From positions 1-64,000 of the forward strand of contig JAUHYQ010000003.1 in NCBI GenBank assembly GCA_030426355.1: a stretch of DNA of 64,000 bases. The letters are read 5' to 3'. Shown here piece by piece: positions 1 through 7,382 of the stretch. A model generated the notes under the pieces. It made no database searches and was not told the DNA's origin. It saw only the letters and a program-made list of their open reading frames with translations. Position 1 is the stretch's first letter. Each line of letters begins with the position of its first letter. Made by a program: the position numbers and the translations under genes. This DNA comes from Gammaproteobacteria bacterium. GTDB lineage: Bacteria; Pseudomonadota; Gammaproteobacteria; Steroidobacterales; GCA-2729495.

Positions 1-2
1 CA

Positions 3-101
3 ATAATCGATAACCCGGATGCCGAGCCAGATGTCGTGGGTCCCGAAACTGGAACTCATAGGGGAAGCGGAGTTGATATCGATCTTGGTTTGGATGACTA
101 A
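3..101 (+). CDS. 3' end of a cassette-encoded protein (partial; ...GVDIDLGLDD*)
   Basis: Open frame from window start to TAA at 99-101, 40 nt before the first attC. Confidence 0.45.
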   Translation: MIDNPDAEPDVVGPETGTHRGSGVDIDLGLDD

Positions 102-140
102 CTGCCAGGCGATGGGAGAAGCTAGGCTTGGCGCTGGGCC

Positions 141-221
141 ATATAACCAGTTGGGTCAATATGCTCGCTGCGCTCGCGGGACGTCTGGCTTCGCCAGCCG
201 CCCCTGCCCAAGGCGTTAGAG
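141..221 (+). repeat. attC site 1 (81 bp)
   Basis: ATATAAC...GTTAGAG with TTGGGTC/GCCCAA arms. Confidence 0.9.
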
Positions 222-226
222 TGCAG

Positions 227-700
227 ATGAGTTCGCACGCTGTTCATATCGAACCGTTGGCTTCACATCCCGATGCACTGCCTATTTTGCAGTCTTGGTT
301 CGAGTCCGAGTGGGCTGAGTGGTATGGGCCTGGCGGGAGTGGGAACGCACACGAGGATCTCGCCAGCTACAGCAACCCCGATTCTTTACCCTTCGGTGTT
401 GTCGCCTATTCCGATGGCGAGCTTTGTGGCACTGCTGCCCTGAATTTCAATGCCCTCTCCGGCTACGAAGATTTGTCACCTTGGGTTGGGGCCACCCTCG
501 TGGCAACCGAGTACCGAAATCGCGGCATCGGGGCGCTGCTTGTTGGCGCTTTGGAGACAGCAGCCCGTAGAATGGGTATCGTGCAAATCTACAGTGGCAC
601 AACCCAAGCACATCGCTTGCTGCTCAAACTTGGCTGGCAAGCTATTGGGCAGTCCCAACACAACGGTGAGAGCATTAGCGTTTATGAGAAGGCACTCTAA
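227..700 (+). CDS. GNAT family N-acetyltransferase (cassette 1)
   Basis: GNAT signature VATEYRNRGIGALLVGALETAARRMG...KLGWQAIG; ATG at 227 after attC; TAA inside the next attC. Confidence 0.85.
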   Translation: MSSHAVHIEPLASHPDALPILQSWFESEWAEWYGPGGSGNAHEDLASYSNPDSLPFGVVAYSDGELCGTAALNFNALSGYEDLSPWVGATLVATEYRNRGIGALLVGALETAARRMGIVQIYSGTTQAHRLLLKLGWQAIGQSQHNGESISVYEKAL

Positions 701-775
701 CCAGTTGGGGCAATACGCACGCTACGCGTGCCGGACGTCTGGCTTCGCCAGCCGCCCCTGCCCAAGGCGTTAGGT
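695..775 (+). repeat. attC site 2 (81 bp)
   Basis: CTCTAAC...GTTAGGT; same family as other attC. Confidence 0.95.
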
Positions 776-796
776 TGCAGTTTTTGGCCCAGTGAT

Positions 797-1231
797 ATGT
801 TTGCGGTTCCTAACACAGCAAAGCGACGTAAACGCAATCGGAATCGAGAAATCGAAAGAGTCCAGCAGTCAAATCCGGGCTTTTCATGCCAGGGAGATAT
901 CGGCCGATTCATTGGCGCGTATCTTCGAGCAGAAGTGTTTGCTAGGAGGCTTCAACACTACTATCGCTCAGATAAGAAAATTGGCTCAAGCTCAGATGGA
1001 CTGTATTTGAATTCCGTAAAGGCCGCGGTCAAACACTTTCGACTGTCGTTCACTTCTAGCGAGTTAGAGACTTTGTTTCGTGGTGGTAATGGCATCCGTG
1101 GCTCAAAGTCAGCTCGGCAACTTCGCAACGGCTATTTGCACTCACTATCGGAGGAAGACAGGCTTGAAATTCAAACTAAGGCGAAAAACCTAATTGCGAA
1201 GCTCGAGGCGTTTAATGAACTGCGGCTTTAA
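797..1231 (+). CDS. Hypothetical cassette protein with HEPN-like RNGYLH motif (cassette 2)
   Basis: ORF 728-1231; first ATG beyond attC at 797; motif ARQLRNGYLHSLSEED. Confidence 0.6.
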   Translation: MFAVPNTAKRRKRNRNREIERVQQSNPGFSCQGDIGRFIGAYLRAEVFARRLQHYYRSDKKIGSSSDGLYLNSVKAAVKHFRLSFTSSELETLFRGGNGIRGSKSARQLRNGYLHSLSEEDRLEIQTKAKNLIAKLEAFNELRL

Positions 1232-1234
1232 GCA

Positions 1235-1315
1235 ACCTAACCAGTTGGGGCAAAAGGCTCGCTGCGCGAGCGGGACGCCTGGCTTCGCCAGCCGCCCCTG
1301 CCCAAGGCGTTAGGT
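1235..1315 (+). repeat. attC site 3 (81 bp)
   Basis: ACCTAAC...GTTAGGT. Confidence 0.95.
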
Positions 1316-1322
1316 GACTGCC

Positions 1323-1754
1323 ATGATGGGCACAGGGTTCATTCGTCTTAGTAGAGAGCTCTTTGCAAAGCGGCAACCAGGCCCAATGCTTCCAAGCAGT
1401 GACAAGCTGCTTAGATCACTCAGCCTTAGGCTAGGCACTGTGCAGGTTGTTTCGGTTATCGGTGTCCTAACGCTGTTATCTGCCGAAACTGACGTTATAG
1501 CTGTTTGCACGGTTGCCGCCGTAACGAATGTAATTTGCTACTGGGGATTAGCGTGGCTCGCTTTCGATGCGCCGCGCGCGGCGAGGTGGGTTCTTCTTGC
1601 CGCTGCCGTCAGCTCGATCGGCCTATCTGCCTATTTCTCAGGCCAGTTGGCTGCCTTTTTGCCGGCTGCGGCTGTTGGTGCCGTGTACTCTGTGTCAGTT
1701 ATATTTGTGGCTGCACGTCAGCTATTGGGAGATTCTGCACGTGGCATCACCTAA
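1323..1754 (+). CDS. Predicted multi-TM membrane protein (cassette 3)
   Basis: Hydrophobic segments; AGGTGA before ATG; TAA in next attC. Confidence 0.65.
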   Translation: MMGTGFIRLSRELFAKRQPGPMLPSSDKLLRSLSLRLGTVQVVSVIGVLTLLSAETDVIAVCTVAAVTNVICYWGLAWLAFDAPRAARWVLLAAAVSSIGLSAYFSGQLAAFLPAAAVGAVYSVSVIFVAARQLLGDSARGIT

Positions 1755-1829
1755 CCAGTTGGGGCAAACCACTCGCTACGCTCGTTGGACGCGCCGCTTC
1801 GCGCGCGCCCTTTGCCCAAGGCGTTATAT
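1749..1829 (+). repeat. attC site 4 (81 bp)
   Basis: ACCTAAC...GTTATAT; subfamily with TTTGCCCAA right arm. Confidence 0.95.
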
Positions 1830-2256
1830 GGCGATTAAAGTTTTTGCCGTCTTAAGCATGTCCGTAGGAAGCTTTGGGTGCGCCACAAATGAGGAACTAA
1901 TCAAGTCCCCTAGTGCGGCCACTTTGGCTAAGTATGAAACTTCCGCCAAGAATTGGCGCCCTATTTCAAGAGCAGCCCCCATTTATCCGATCACAGAACT
2001 ACAGCGAATGCGTGTTGGCTGTGTCGCAGTCGGTCGGCTAGTAGACTCAAATGGCCGCGTTGAGGAAACTGAGGTCATAAAGCAGTGGCCAAATTCATCG
2101 CATTTTGCCGCAGCGGCAAAACAGGCCGTCGAAAGGTTTAAGTTTGAAGCGATAAACGAAAATAATGCCCCATCTTGGGATTCTCACATCATTATTTTCA
2201 GTATTGAAGGAAGGAAACCGACCGAGGAGGACCTCCGTGCCAGGTGCGCCATATAA
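1828..2256 (+). CDS. Putative lipoprotein with TonB C-terminal-like domain (cassette 4)
   Basis: MAIKVFAVLSMSVGSFGC lipobox; APIYP...VGRLVDSNGRVEETEVIKQWPNS...AAKQAVERFKFEA typical of TonB C-terminal domain. Confidence 0.75.
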   Translation: MAIKVFAVLSMSVGSFGCATNEELIKSPSAATLAKYETSAKNWRPISRAAPIYPITELQRMRVGCVAVGRLVDSNGRVEETEVIKQWPNSSHFAAAAKQAVERFKFEAINENNAPSWDSHIIIFSIEGRKPTEEDLRARCAI

Positions 2257-2331
2257 CCAGTTGGGGCAATACGCACGCTACGCGTGCTGGACGTCTGGCT
2301 TCGCCAGCCGCCCCTGCCCAAGGCGTTAGGT
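2251..2331 (+). repeat. attC site 5 (81 bp)
   Basis: ATATAAC...GTTAGGT. Confidence 0.95.
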
Positions 2332-2335
2332 TGCT

Positions 2336-2752
2336 ATGGCTAATGCTGCTAGAAAAATTGCCCTCTCAACTATCGGCTACACAATTGGCACATTCGTTCT
2401 GGCTGTTATGTGGCACGTGGTAGTTTTCGAGAACCTCTACATTCGCTTAGGCTACTTTGAAGGCGAGCCAAATTTTCTGTTAGGGCTGGTTACCATCCTT
2501 CTGCAAGGCCTCGCCCTATCCGCTCTATTCCCCGCCGTATCATTTAGCGGGTCCACGTTTGTAAGGACAGCAAAATTCTCGGCGCTGCTCGGTGGTTTCT
2601 TCTGGACCTCCCACGTTCTGGCTTTCCTGGCTAAGCAAAACATATCGGACCCCCTAATATTTATTGCCGCAGAAAGTTGTTACCTTGTTCTCCAATTCGG
2701 GCTATTTTCGTTCGTCTTATGGCTTGTATACAAAAATGATGTCGCAACCTAA
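2336..2752 (+). CDS. Predicted multi-TM membrane protein (cassette 5)
   Basis: Several hydrophobic helices; TAA in next attC. Confidence 0.7.
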   Translation: MANAARKIALSTIGYTIGTFVLAVMWHVVVFENLYIRLGYFEGEPNFLLGLVTILLQGLALSALFPAVSFSGSTFVRTAKFSALLGGFFWTSHVLAFLAKQNISDPLIFIAAESCYLVLQFGLFSFVLWLVYKNDVAT

Positions 2753-2827
2753 CCAGTTGGGGCAAACCACTCGCTGCGCTCGTTGGACGCCGCGCTTCGC
2801 GCGCGCCCTTTGCCCAAGGCGTTAGGG
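2747..2827 (+). repeat. attC site 6 (81 bp)
   Basis: ACCTAAC...GTTAGGG. Confidence 0.95.
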
Positions 2828-2843
2828 TGCTAGGTAAACTACG

Positions 2844-3242
2844 ATGAATGATCGAAAAGCACCAAGCTTTAAGAATGTCCATATTGCGGGATTCAAAACT
2901 GGTATCTCAATGCCAGCTAATACTCCCGCTGAATTTGATGGGTTAACAATAGAAGGCTGTGAAACGGCAATCGATTTAAGAGATCCGCCATCATTTCTAA
3001 GCCAACTTGGGTTGCCAGTATCTACGCCGCCCGAGTCGCTACTAGAAGCCTTAGAAATACTGAATGGGCCCGCGGTGGAGACAGTCAAAGCCAAGGAAGC
3101 GCGGCTAAACAGCAGCAGATTATTTGAGTGGTTGGGCGCATCTGCAAATTTGAGCACTGTAGCCCAAAGCTTAGTTTCGTTGAGTCAAAGCCGCGTTTAC
3201 AAAGATTCGCTGGAGTTTCTTAAAGATGTGGTCGCACCCTAA
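2844..3242 (+). CDS. Hypothetical cassette protein, beta-helix-like N-terminal segment (cassette 6)
   Basis: NVHIAGFKTGISMPANTPAEFDGLTIEGCETAIDLRD repeat-like strands; TAA in next attC. Confidence 0.6.
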   Translation: MNDRKAPSFKNVHIAGFKTGISMPANTPAEFDGLTIEGCETAIDLRDPPSFLSQLGLPVSTPPESLLEALEILNGPAVETVKAKEARLNSSRLFEWLGASANLSTVAQSLVSLSQSRVYKDSLEFLKDVVAP

Positions 3243-3332
3243 CCAGCACAGGCAATGGACATTTTACCCGGCCGCGCCTTAGCTATCGCTCGCGGCTTGC
3301 CGCGTAAAAATCCACTGCTGTGGGCGTTAGCA
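3237..3332 (+). repeat. attC site 7, divergent type (96 bp)
   Basis: CCCTAAC...GTTAGCA; arms CACAG/CTGTG, TGGA/TCCA, TTTTAC/GTAAAA. Confidence 0.85.
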
Positions 3333-3348
3333 TCAAATGGAGAACAAA

Positions 3349-3834
3349 ATGTTTCGAAAAATTATCTTTCTTATAGTACTTGTTTGCTCAACTTGTTTGG
3401 CTGGCTGTTCTTCCATGTTAAAAGAAATGGTAGCCAATAGCTTTCCTACATACGGAGAAACGGTCGAAAACTGGCCCGAACTAGATGCTGACCACAGTCG
3501 CATATTCCTGTTTTTGCCTACCCAAACACCCAGTCTCTCTTACTGTAAAGTAACATTAGATGGGGTTGACTACGGCGGTATGCTTAACGGGACATTTATG
3601 TTTATCGATGTAGAAAAAGGAAAACATACTTTGTTCTGCACAAAATCAAATAAGCCAAAACTCAACCTTGATCTTAAAGGTGGTGAAATTGTTTATATTA
3701 ACGGCATATCTCCGTTAACGGTAAATGCTAAACAAGATATTGAAAATCAGCTTGGTGGTTTAAATCACGCCTTTGAAGAGGCGTTACCCTACGATGATCA
3801 GCCCTTTACTATTAAACGCCGAAGCAAGCAATGA
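3349..3834 (+). CDS. Putative lipoprotein, DUF2846-like (cassette 7)
   Basis: MFRKIIFLIVLVCSTCLAGC lipobox; GGAG 6 nt before ATG; RIFLFLPTQ...VEKGKHTLFC. Confidence 0.7.
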   Translation: MFRKIIFLIVLVCSTCLAGCSSMLKEMVANSFPTYGETVENWPELDADHSRIFLFLPTQTPSLSYCKVTLDGVDYGGMLNGTFMFIDVEKGKHTLFCTKSNKPKLNLDLKGGEIVYINGISPLTVNAKQDIENQLGGLNHAFEEALPYDDQPFTIKRRSKQ

Positions 3835-3844
3835 GCACTGAAAA

Positions 3845-3925
3845 TGCTAACAAAGCAATGAAAAACCGCCCACAAAAAACGTGGGCTGGACTCGCTATCG
3901 CTCGCCTTTTATTGCGGCGTTATAG
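3845..3925 (+). repeat. attC site 8, divergent type (81 bp)
   Basis: TGCTAAC...GTTATAG; GCAATGAAAA/TTTTATTGC arms, CCCAC/GTGGG inner stem. Confidence 0.85.
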
Positions 3926-3952
3926 GGCTTATCGAAATATGGGGATTGGCTG

Positions 3953-4387
3953 ATGAAACCCGTGAAGACGGTCGTTATTTTGTTTTTATTGGCACTGACC
4001 GCCGGGTGCGCTTCTCAACAAGAGCGAACTGATGCTTCCTCTGCGCAGGCAGCAGCGGAAATCTGGCTCAACCACTTGGACAATGGTAACTCTGAGGAAT
4101 TATGGAGCCTCACTTCTGAGTTGGCTAAGGCACGATATCAAAAGGAGGATCGCGTAAAGGCCTGGATCGGCACACGAGAAGTAATGGGTGAAGTTATTCG
4201 GCGGAAAGAGCCGGTAAATTGGGCGATGGAACCTTGGACTGCGAATTTGCCAGAAGGTAATTATAGGCATTTGATATACGAGTCAAACTTCGATAATCAA
4301 AAGGATGTCTTAGAGGAGATGATTCTGGTAAGTGAAGATGGAGAGTGGCGCGTAGTAAATTGGTACCTAGGCAGATGGCGATGGTAA
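3953..4387 (+). CDS. Putative lipoprotein, DUF4019-like (cassette 8)
   Basis: MKPVKTVVILFLLALTAGC lipobox; AAAEIWLNHLDNGNSEELWSL...GEWRVVNWYLG. Confidence 0.75.
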   Translation: MKPVKTVVILFLLALTAGCASQQERTDASSAQAAAEIWLNHLDNGNSEELWSLTSELAKARYQKEDRVKAWIGTREVMGEVIRRKEPVNWAMEPWTANLPEGNYRHLIYESNFDNQKDVLEEMILVSEDGEWRVVNWYLGRWRW

Positions 4388-4400
4388 TCACAACATCGCC

Positions 4401-4481
4401 CCATAACCAGTTGGGGCTATTCGCTCACTGCGTTCGCCGGACGTCACGCTTCGCGTGCCGCCTCAGCCCAAGGCGTTAGGT
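4401..4481 (+). repeat. attC site 9 (81 bp)
   Basis: CCATAAC...GTTAGGT; second arm hairpin CACGCTTCGCGTG. Confidence 0.93.
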
Positions 4482-4484
4482 GGC

Positions 4485-4868
4485 GTGGCACCGCTAAGCT
4501 ACAAGTCCGATGATGAGAGGCGCGCTCACTGTCGCGAAGCCGGCATTGACCCCCAGCAGCATTGCTGCCTCGATATGGCGTGGTTTATTTCAAATCCAAA
4601 TGAATGGCCTGGACAGGGTCCAAATCTCCCAGTGTTATGGGTTAACTCTACCGATGAGTATCGAATCAACATCCCGCGTGACGGTTGGGCATCAGTACAG
4701 ATTCTTTTTTGCCCTTGGTGTGGCAGTAAATTGCCAGAATCAAAAGCACAGCTTTGGCACAGCACTTTACGCGACATGGGATACTCCGATCCGGGAGAAG
4801 ATGATATTCCAACGGAATTCGAGTCCGATGAATGGTGGCGTGGGAAAGATGGCAACGACGCCACCTAA
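4485..4868 (+). CDS. Small cysteine-rich (zinc-ribbon-like) protein (cassette 9)
   Basis: HCC and CPWCGSKLP motifs; candidate GTG start at 4485; TAA in next attC. Confidence 0.6.
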   Translation: MAPLSYKSDDERRAHCREAGIDPQQHCCLDMAWFISNPNEWPGQGPNLPVLWVNSTDEYRINIPRDGWASVQILFCPWCGSKLPESKAQLWHSTLRDMGYSDPGEDDIPTEFESDEWWRGKDGNDAT

Positions 4869-4943
4869 CCAGTTGGGGCAAAGGGCTCGCTTCGCGAGCG
4901 GGACGGCTGGCTTCGCCAGCCGCCCCTGCCCAAGGCGTTATAT
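4863..4943 (+). repeat. attC site 10 (81 bp)
   Basis: ACCTAAC...GTTATAT. Confidence 0.95.
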
Positions 4944-4952
4944 GAAATAGCC

Positions 4953-5237
4953 GTGCGGAAAGCCTTTTACATTCTATGGGGAGCAACGGGTTTATCTTAT
5001 TTGGGTGGCATGGCCGCAAAGTATCTCAACTACCCCGAACAAGCTAAATATATTGCCGGCTTAGCCCTGCTCTTCACCGGCTGGGCAGCTTTCGGGCATC
5101 TCGTCACACTCGACGATGATCTTCGCGGAGGTTGGTCAAACCCAGATCGACGGTGGGATGTTGTTGGCGTTTCTCTTGGGGGCCTGCTACTTAAATTCGT
5201 TACCTTTTTGGTTCTGCTTAGCTATGTATACTTTTAG
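4953..5237 (+). CDS. Small predicted membrane protein (cassette 10)
   Basis: GTG start, three hydrophobic segments. Confidence 0.6.
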   Translation: MRKAFYILWGATGLSYLGGMAAKYLNYPEQAKYIAGLALLFTGWAAFGHLVTLDDDLRGGWSNPDRRWDVVGVSLGGLLLKFVTFLVLLSYVYF

Positions 5238-5264
5238 CATGCCGCTCTATCGCAGTTCGATTCC

Positions 5265-5345
5265 ATATAACCAGTTGGGGCAATGGGCTCGCTTCGCGAG
5301 CGGGACGCCTGGCTTCGCCAGCCGCCCCTGCCCAAGGCGTTATGT
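5265..5345 (+). repeat. attC site 11 (81 bp)
   Basis: ATATAAC...GTTATGT. Confidence 0.95.
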
Positions 5346-5367
5346 TTCTTACAGGTAAACATCAATA

Positions 5368-5652
5368 ATGTTCACAGAAGCAGAGAAAGAACTGATTGAG
5401 CAGTATTCAAATATGACTGTTAGTTTTAAGCGCAGGCTAAATATCTGGGCAGTAGAGCTATTACCTCCAGCTATTCTGATAGCTTTGAGCTTATTCACTG
5501 GCAGCCAAACTTATCTAGTAGCAGCAATTTGCGTTTTGGTGTTTTTTAACGTTCTACGCTTGTATAAGCAGGAGCAAAGGGTTCGCGTAATAAAGTCACT
5601 TTTTCAGAAGATTCAAGGTTCCTACGAGGGTGAATTCGGTGGCCAAACATAA
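5368..5652 (+). CDS. Small predicted two-TM protein (cassette 11)
   Basis: Hydrophobic pair; TAA in next attC; start overlaps leader ORF stop (TAATG). Confidence 0.65.
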   Translation: MFTEAEKELIEQYSNMTVSFKRRLNIWAVELLPPAILIALSLFTGSQTYLVAAICVLVFFNVLRLYKQEQRVRVIKSLFQKIQGSYEGEFGGQT

Positions 5653-5727
5653 CCAGTTGGGGCATTACGCACGCTACGCGTGCCGGACGCCTGGCGTCGC
5701 CAGCCGCCCCTGCCCAAGGCGTTATGT
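5647..5727 (+). repeat. attC site 12 (81 bp)
   Basis: ACATAAC...GTTATGT. Confidence 0.95.
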
Positions 5728-5742
5728 GCCGGCCTAGGCGAG

Positions 5743-6219
5743 ATGTCTCTGCAATTTATATACCTAGCTGAACGGCCCGATGAACTAAACACCGTCGCGT
5801 CTTGGTACTTCGACGAATGGGGTCAATACCACTCAGGAAAAACGGTTGAAGGTACGCAGGCACGTCTTAAAGAATCTCTGAATATCCATCACATTCCCTT
5901 CATCCTGCTGGGCCTGAATAACGGCACAGTTGTCGGCGCCGCCGAACTCAAATACCGCGAAATGGCCGACATGTTTCCTGAAAAGGAGCATTGGCTGGGT
6001 GGTGTTTATGTGGCTGCAGAACACCGTGGCCACGGCTTTGGTTCAGCATTGGCCAACGAAATTGCTGCACGCGCTCCACGTTACGGGGTTGAGCAGCTCT
6101 ACCTACAAACAGAGCGCCTTGATGGTGGGTTATATTTAGGCTTGGGCTGGCAACCGGAGCAGCAGGTCAATAATCATGGCACGCAAGTTCAAGTTATGGT
6201 GCGCAGCGTTGGCACATAA
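5743..6219 (+). CDS. GNAT family N-acetyltransferase (cassette 12)
   Basis: VYVAAEHRGHGFGSALANEIAARAPRYGVEQLYLQT...LGLGWQPE. Confidence 0.85.
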   Translation: MSLQFIYLAERPDELNTVASWYFDEWGQYHSGKTVEGTQARLKESLNIHHIPFILLGLNNGTVVGAAELKYREMADMFPEKEHWLGGVYVAAEHRGHGFGSALANEIAARAPRYGVEQLYLQTERLDGGLYLGLGWQPEQQVNNHGTQVQVMVRSVGT

Positions 6220-6294
6220 CCAGTTGGGGCAAACCACTCGCTACGCTCGTTGGACGCCGCGCTTCGCGCGCGCCCTTTGCCCAAGGCGTTAAAT
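6214..6294 (+). repeat. attC site 13 (81 bp)
   Basis: ACATAAC...GTTAAAT. Confidence 0.95.
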
Positions 6295-6775
6295 GTCCTG
6301 CATGCGCATTCTAGGTTTGCTACTACTAGTAAGTTGCGGGGCAGCAATTGCGCAGCACGATTGGGACAACTGGACAACGCATCAGAGACCGAACGGATGT
6401 CAAATCAGCGCAGGGATAATTCTGGAGCATCCAGAAGGTGAGACTCGATTCTTGATTAGTTTTTGGTTTGTTGGCGACAGGACAAACGCCTCAACACTGA
6501 TTGAGGCATATGACGAGACCTTGCTACCGGATTCACCGGCTGTCATACAGGCCAGCGATGTATCGTTTGAAGCGTCTCCCAGCAAGCAGTACCCGCATAG
6601 TTATCAACTGACCTCGGCTGAGACCATTTCCCTTATACAATCACTTCGCCATAGCGAAAACCTTGAGGTGCATGTGAAACTGCGGTCAGGTAGAGCACTT
6701 CACCTAGAAACGGTATCTAAGCATTTACTCGAGCACATTGATCAACTTGGAGAATGCAGTGGGCAGGACACTTAA
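6293..6775 (+). CDS. Predicted secreted protein or lipoprotein (cassette 13)
   Basis: MSCMRILGLLLLVSCGAAIAQ signal sequence; ATG overlaps attC R' box. Confidence 0.65.
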   Translation: MSCMRILGLLLLVSCGAAIAQHDWDNWTTHQRPNGCQISAGIILEHPEGETRFLISFWFVGDRTNASTLIEAYDETLLPDSPAVIQASDVSFEASPSKQYPHSYQLTSAETISLIQSLRHSENLEVHVKLRSGRALHLETVSKHLLEHIDQLGECSGQDT

Positions 6776-6850
6776 CCAGTTGGGGCAATTCGCACGCTTC
6801 GCGTGCCGGACGTCTGGCTTCGCCAGCCGCCCCTGCCCAAGGCGTTAATT
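6770..6850 (+). repeat. attC site 14 (81 bp)
   Basis: ACTTAAC...GTTAATT. Confidence 0.95.
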
Positions 6851-6885
6851 GGCCTCTACCAAAACTCACCGGTAAGGAAATCGTA

Positions 6886-7302
6886 ATGAAAGTCCACAAG
6901 CCGTTTCTGCTGAGCGTTGCAATAGGCATGCTCATTGCGTGCACTGGCGAGCCTCAAAAACGACAATTAGTGCCATTCGATGACTGGCGTGGTGGTCATG
7001 ATATTCAAGTGCCTGGTGGGGTCATGGCGAGGGGCTGTCCGGATGGAGATGGCCAGATAGTCGGGATTGCCTGCTTCGACCCGCCGGTACATCCTGAGGG
7101 TCACATCCGGTGGCTGAAGATAGGTGGATACGATGTCCCCCTTGCTGATACTCGCCTGGAGGCTGGAATGCTGCAGACGAGAGACTTTGGCGCAGTCGAA
7201 ATTATCCTGCCGCGCACAAATCGTACCGAAATGCTGGCAACTCCCGATCAGATCAAAGCTATTCAGGAGTGGCTTCATGATCAAGACAGTGCGGCCAATT
7301 AA
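6886..7302 (+). CDS. Putative lipoprotein (cassette 14)
   Basis: MKVHKPFLLSVAIGMLIAC lipobox; AAGGA 7 nt upstream of ATG; TAA in next attC. Confidence 0.7.
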   Translation: MKVHKPFLLSVAIGMLIACTGEPQKRQLVPFDDWRGGHDIQVPGGVMARGCPDGDGQIVGIACFDPPVHPEGHIRWLKIGGYDVPLADTRLEAGMLQTRDFGAVEIILPRTNRTEMLATPDQIKAIQEWLHDQDSAAN

Positions 7303-7377
7303 CAAGTTGGGGCAAACTGCTCGTTTCACTCGCTGGACTGCGCGCTTCGCGCGCGTCCTTTGCCCAAGGCGTTAGGT
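7297..7377 (+). repeat. attC site 15 (81 bp)
   Basis: AATTAAC...GTTAGGT. Confidence 0.93.
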
Positions 7378-7382
7378 GACTC

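Noticed and set aside
128-7375. Recurrent ORF segments such as MPDVWLRQPPLPKALG, NQLGQYARYACRTSGFASRPCPRR and the reverse-strand LTPWAGAAGEARRPAREA
   Set aside because: These are translations of the attC repeat itself in different frames. They create false N- or C-terminal extensions in the ORF track and are not a conserved protein family.
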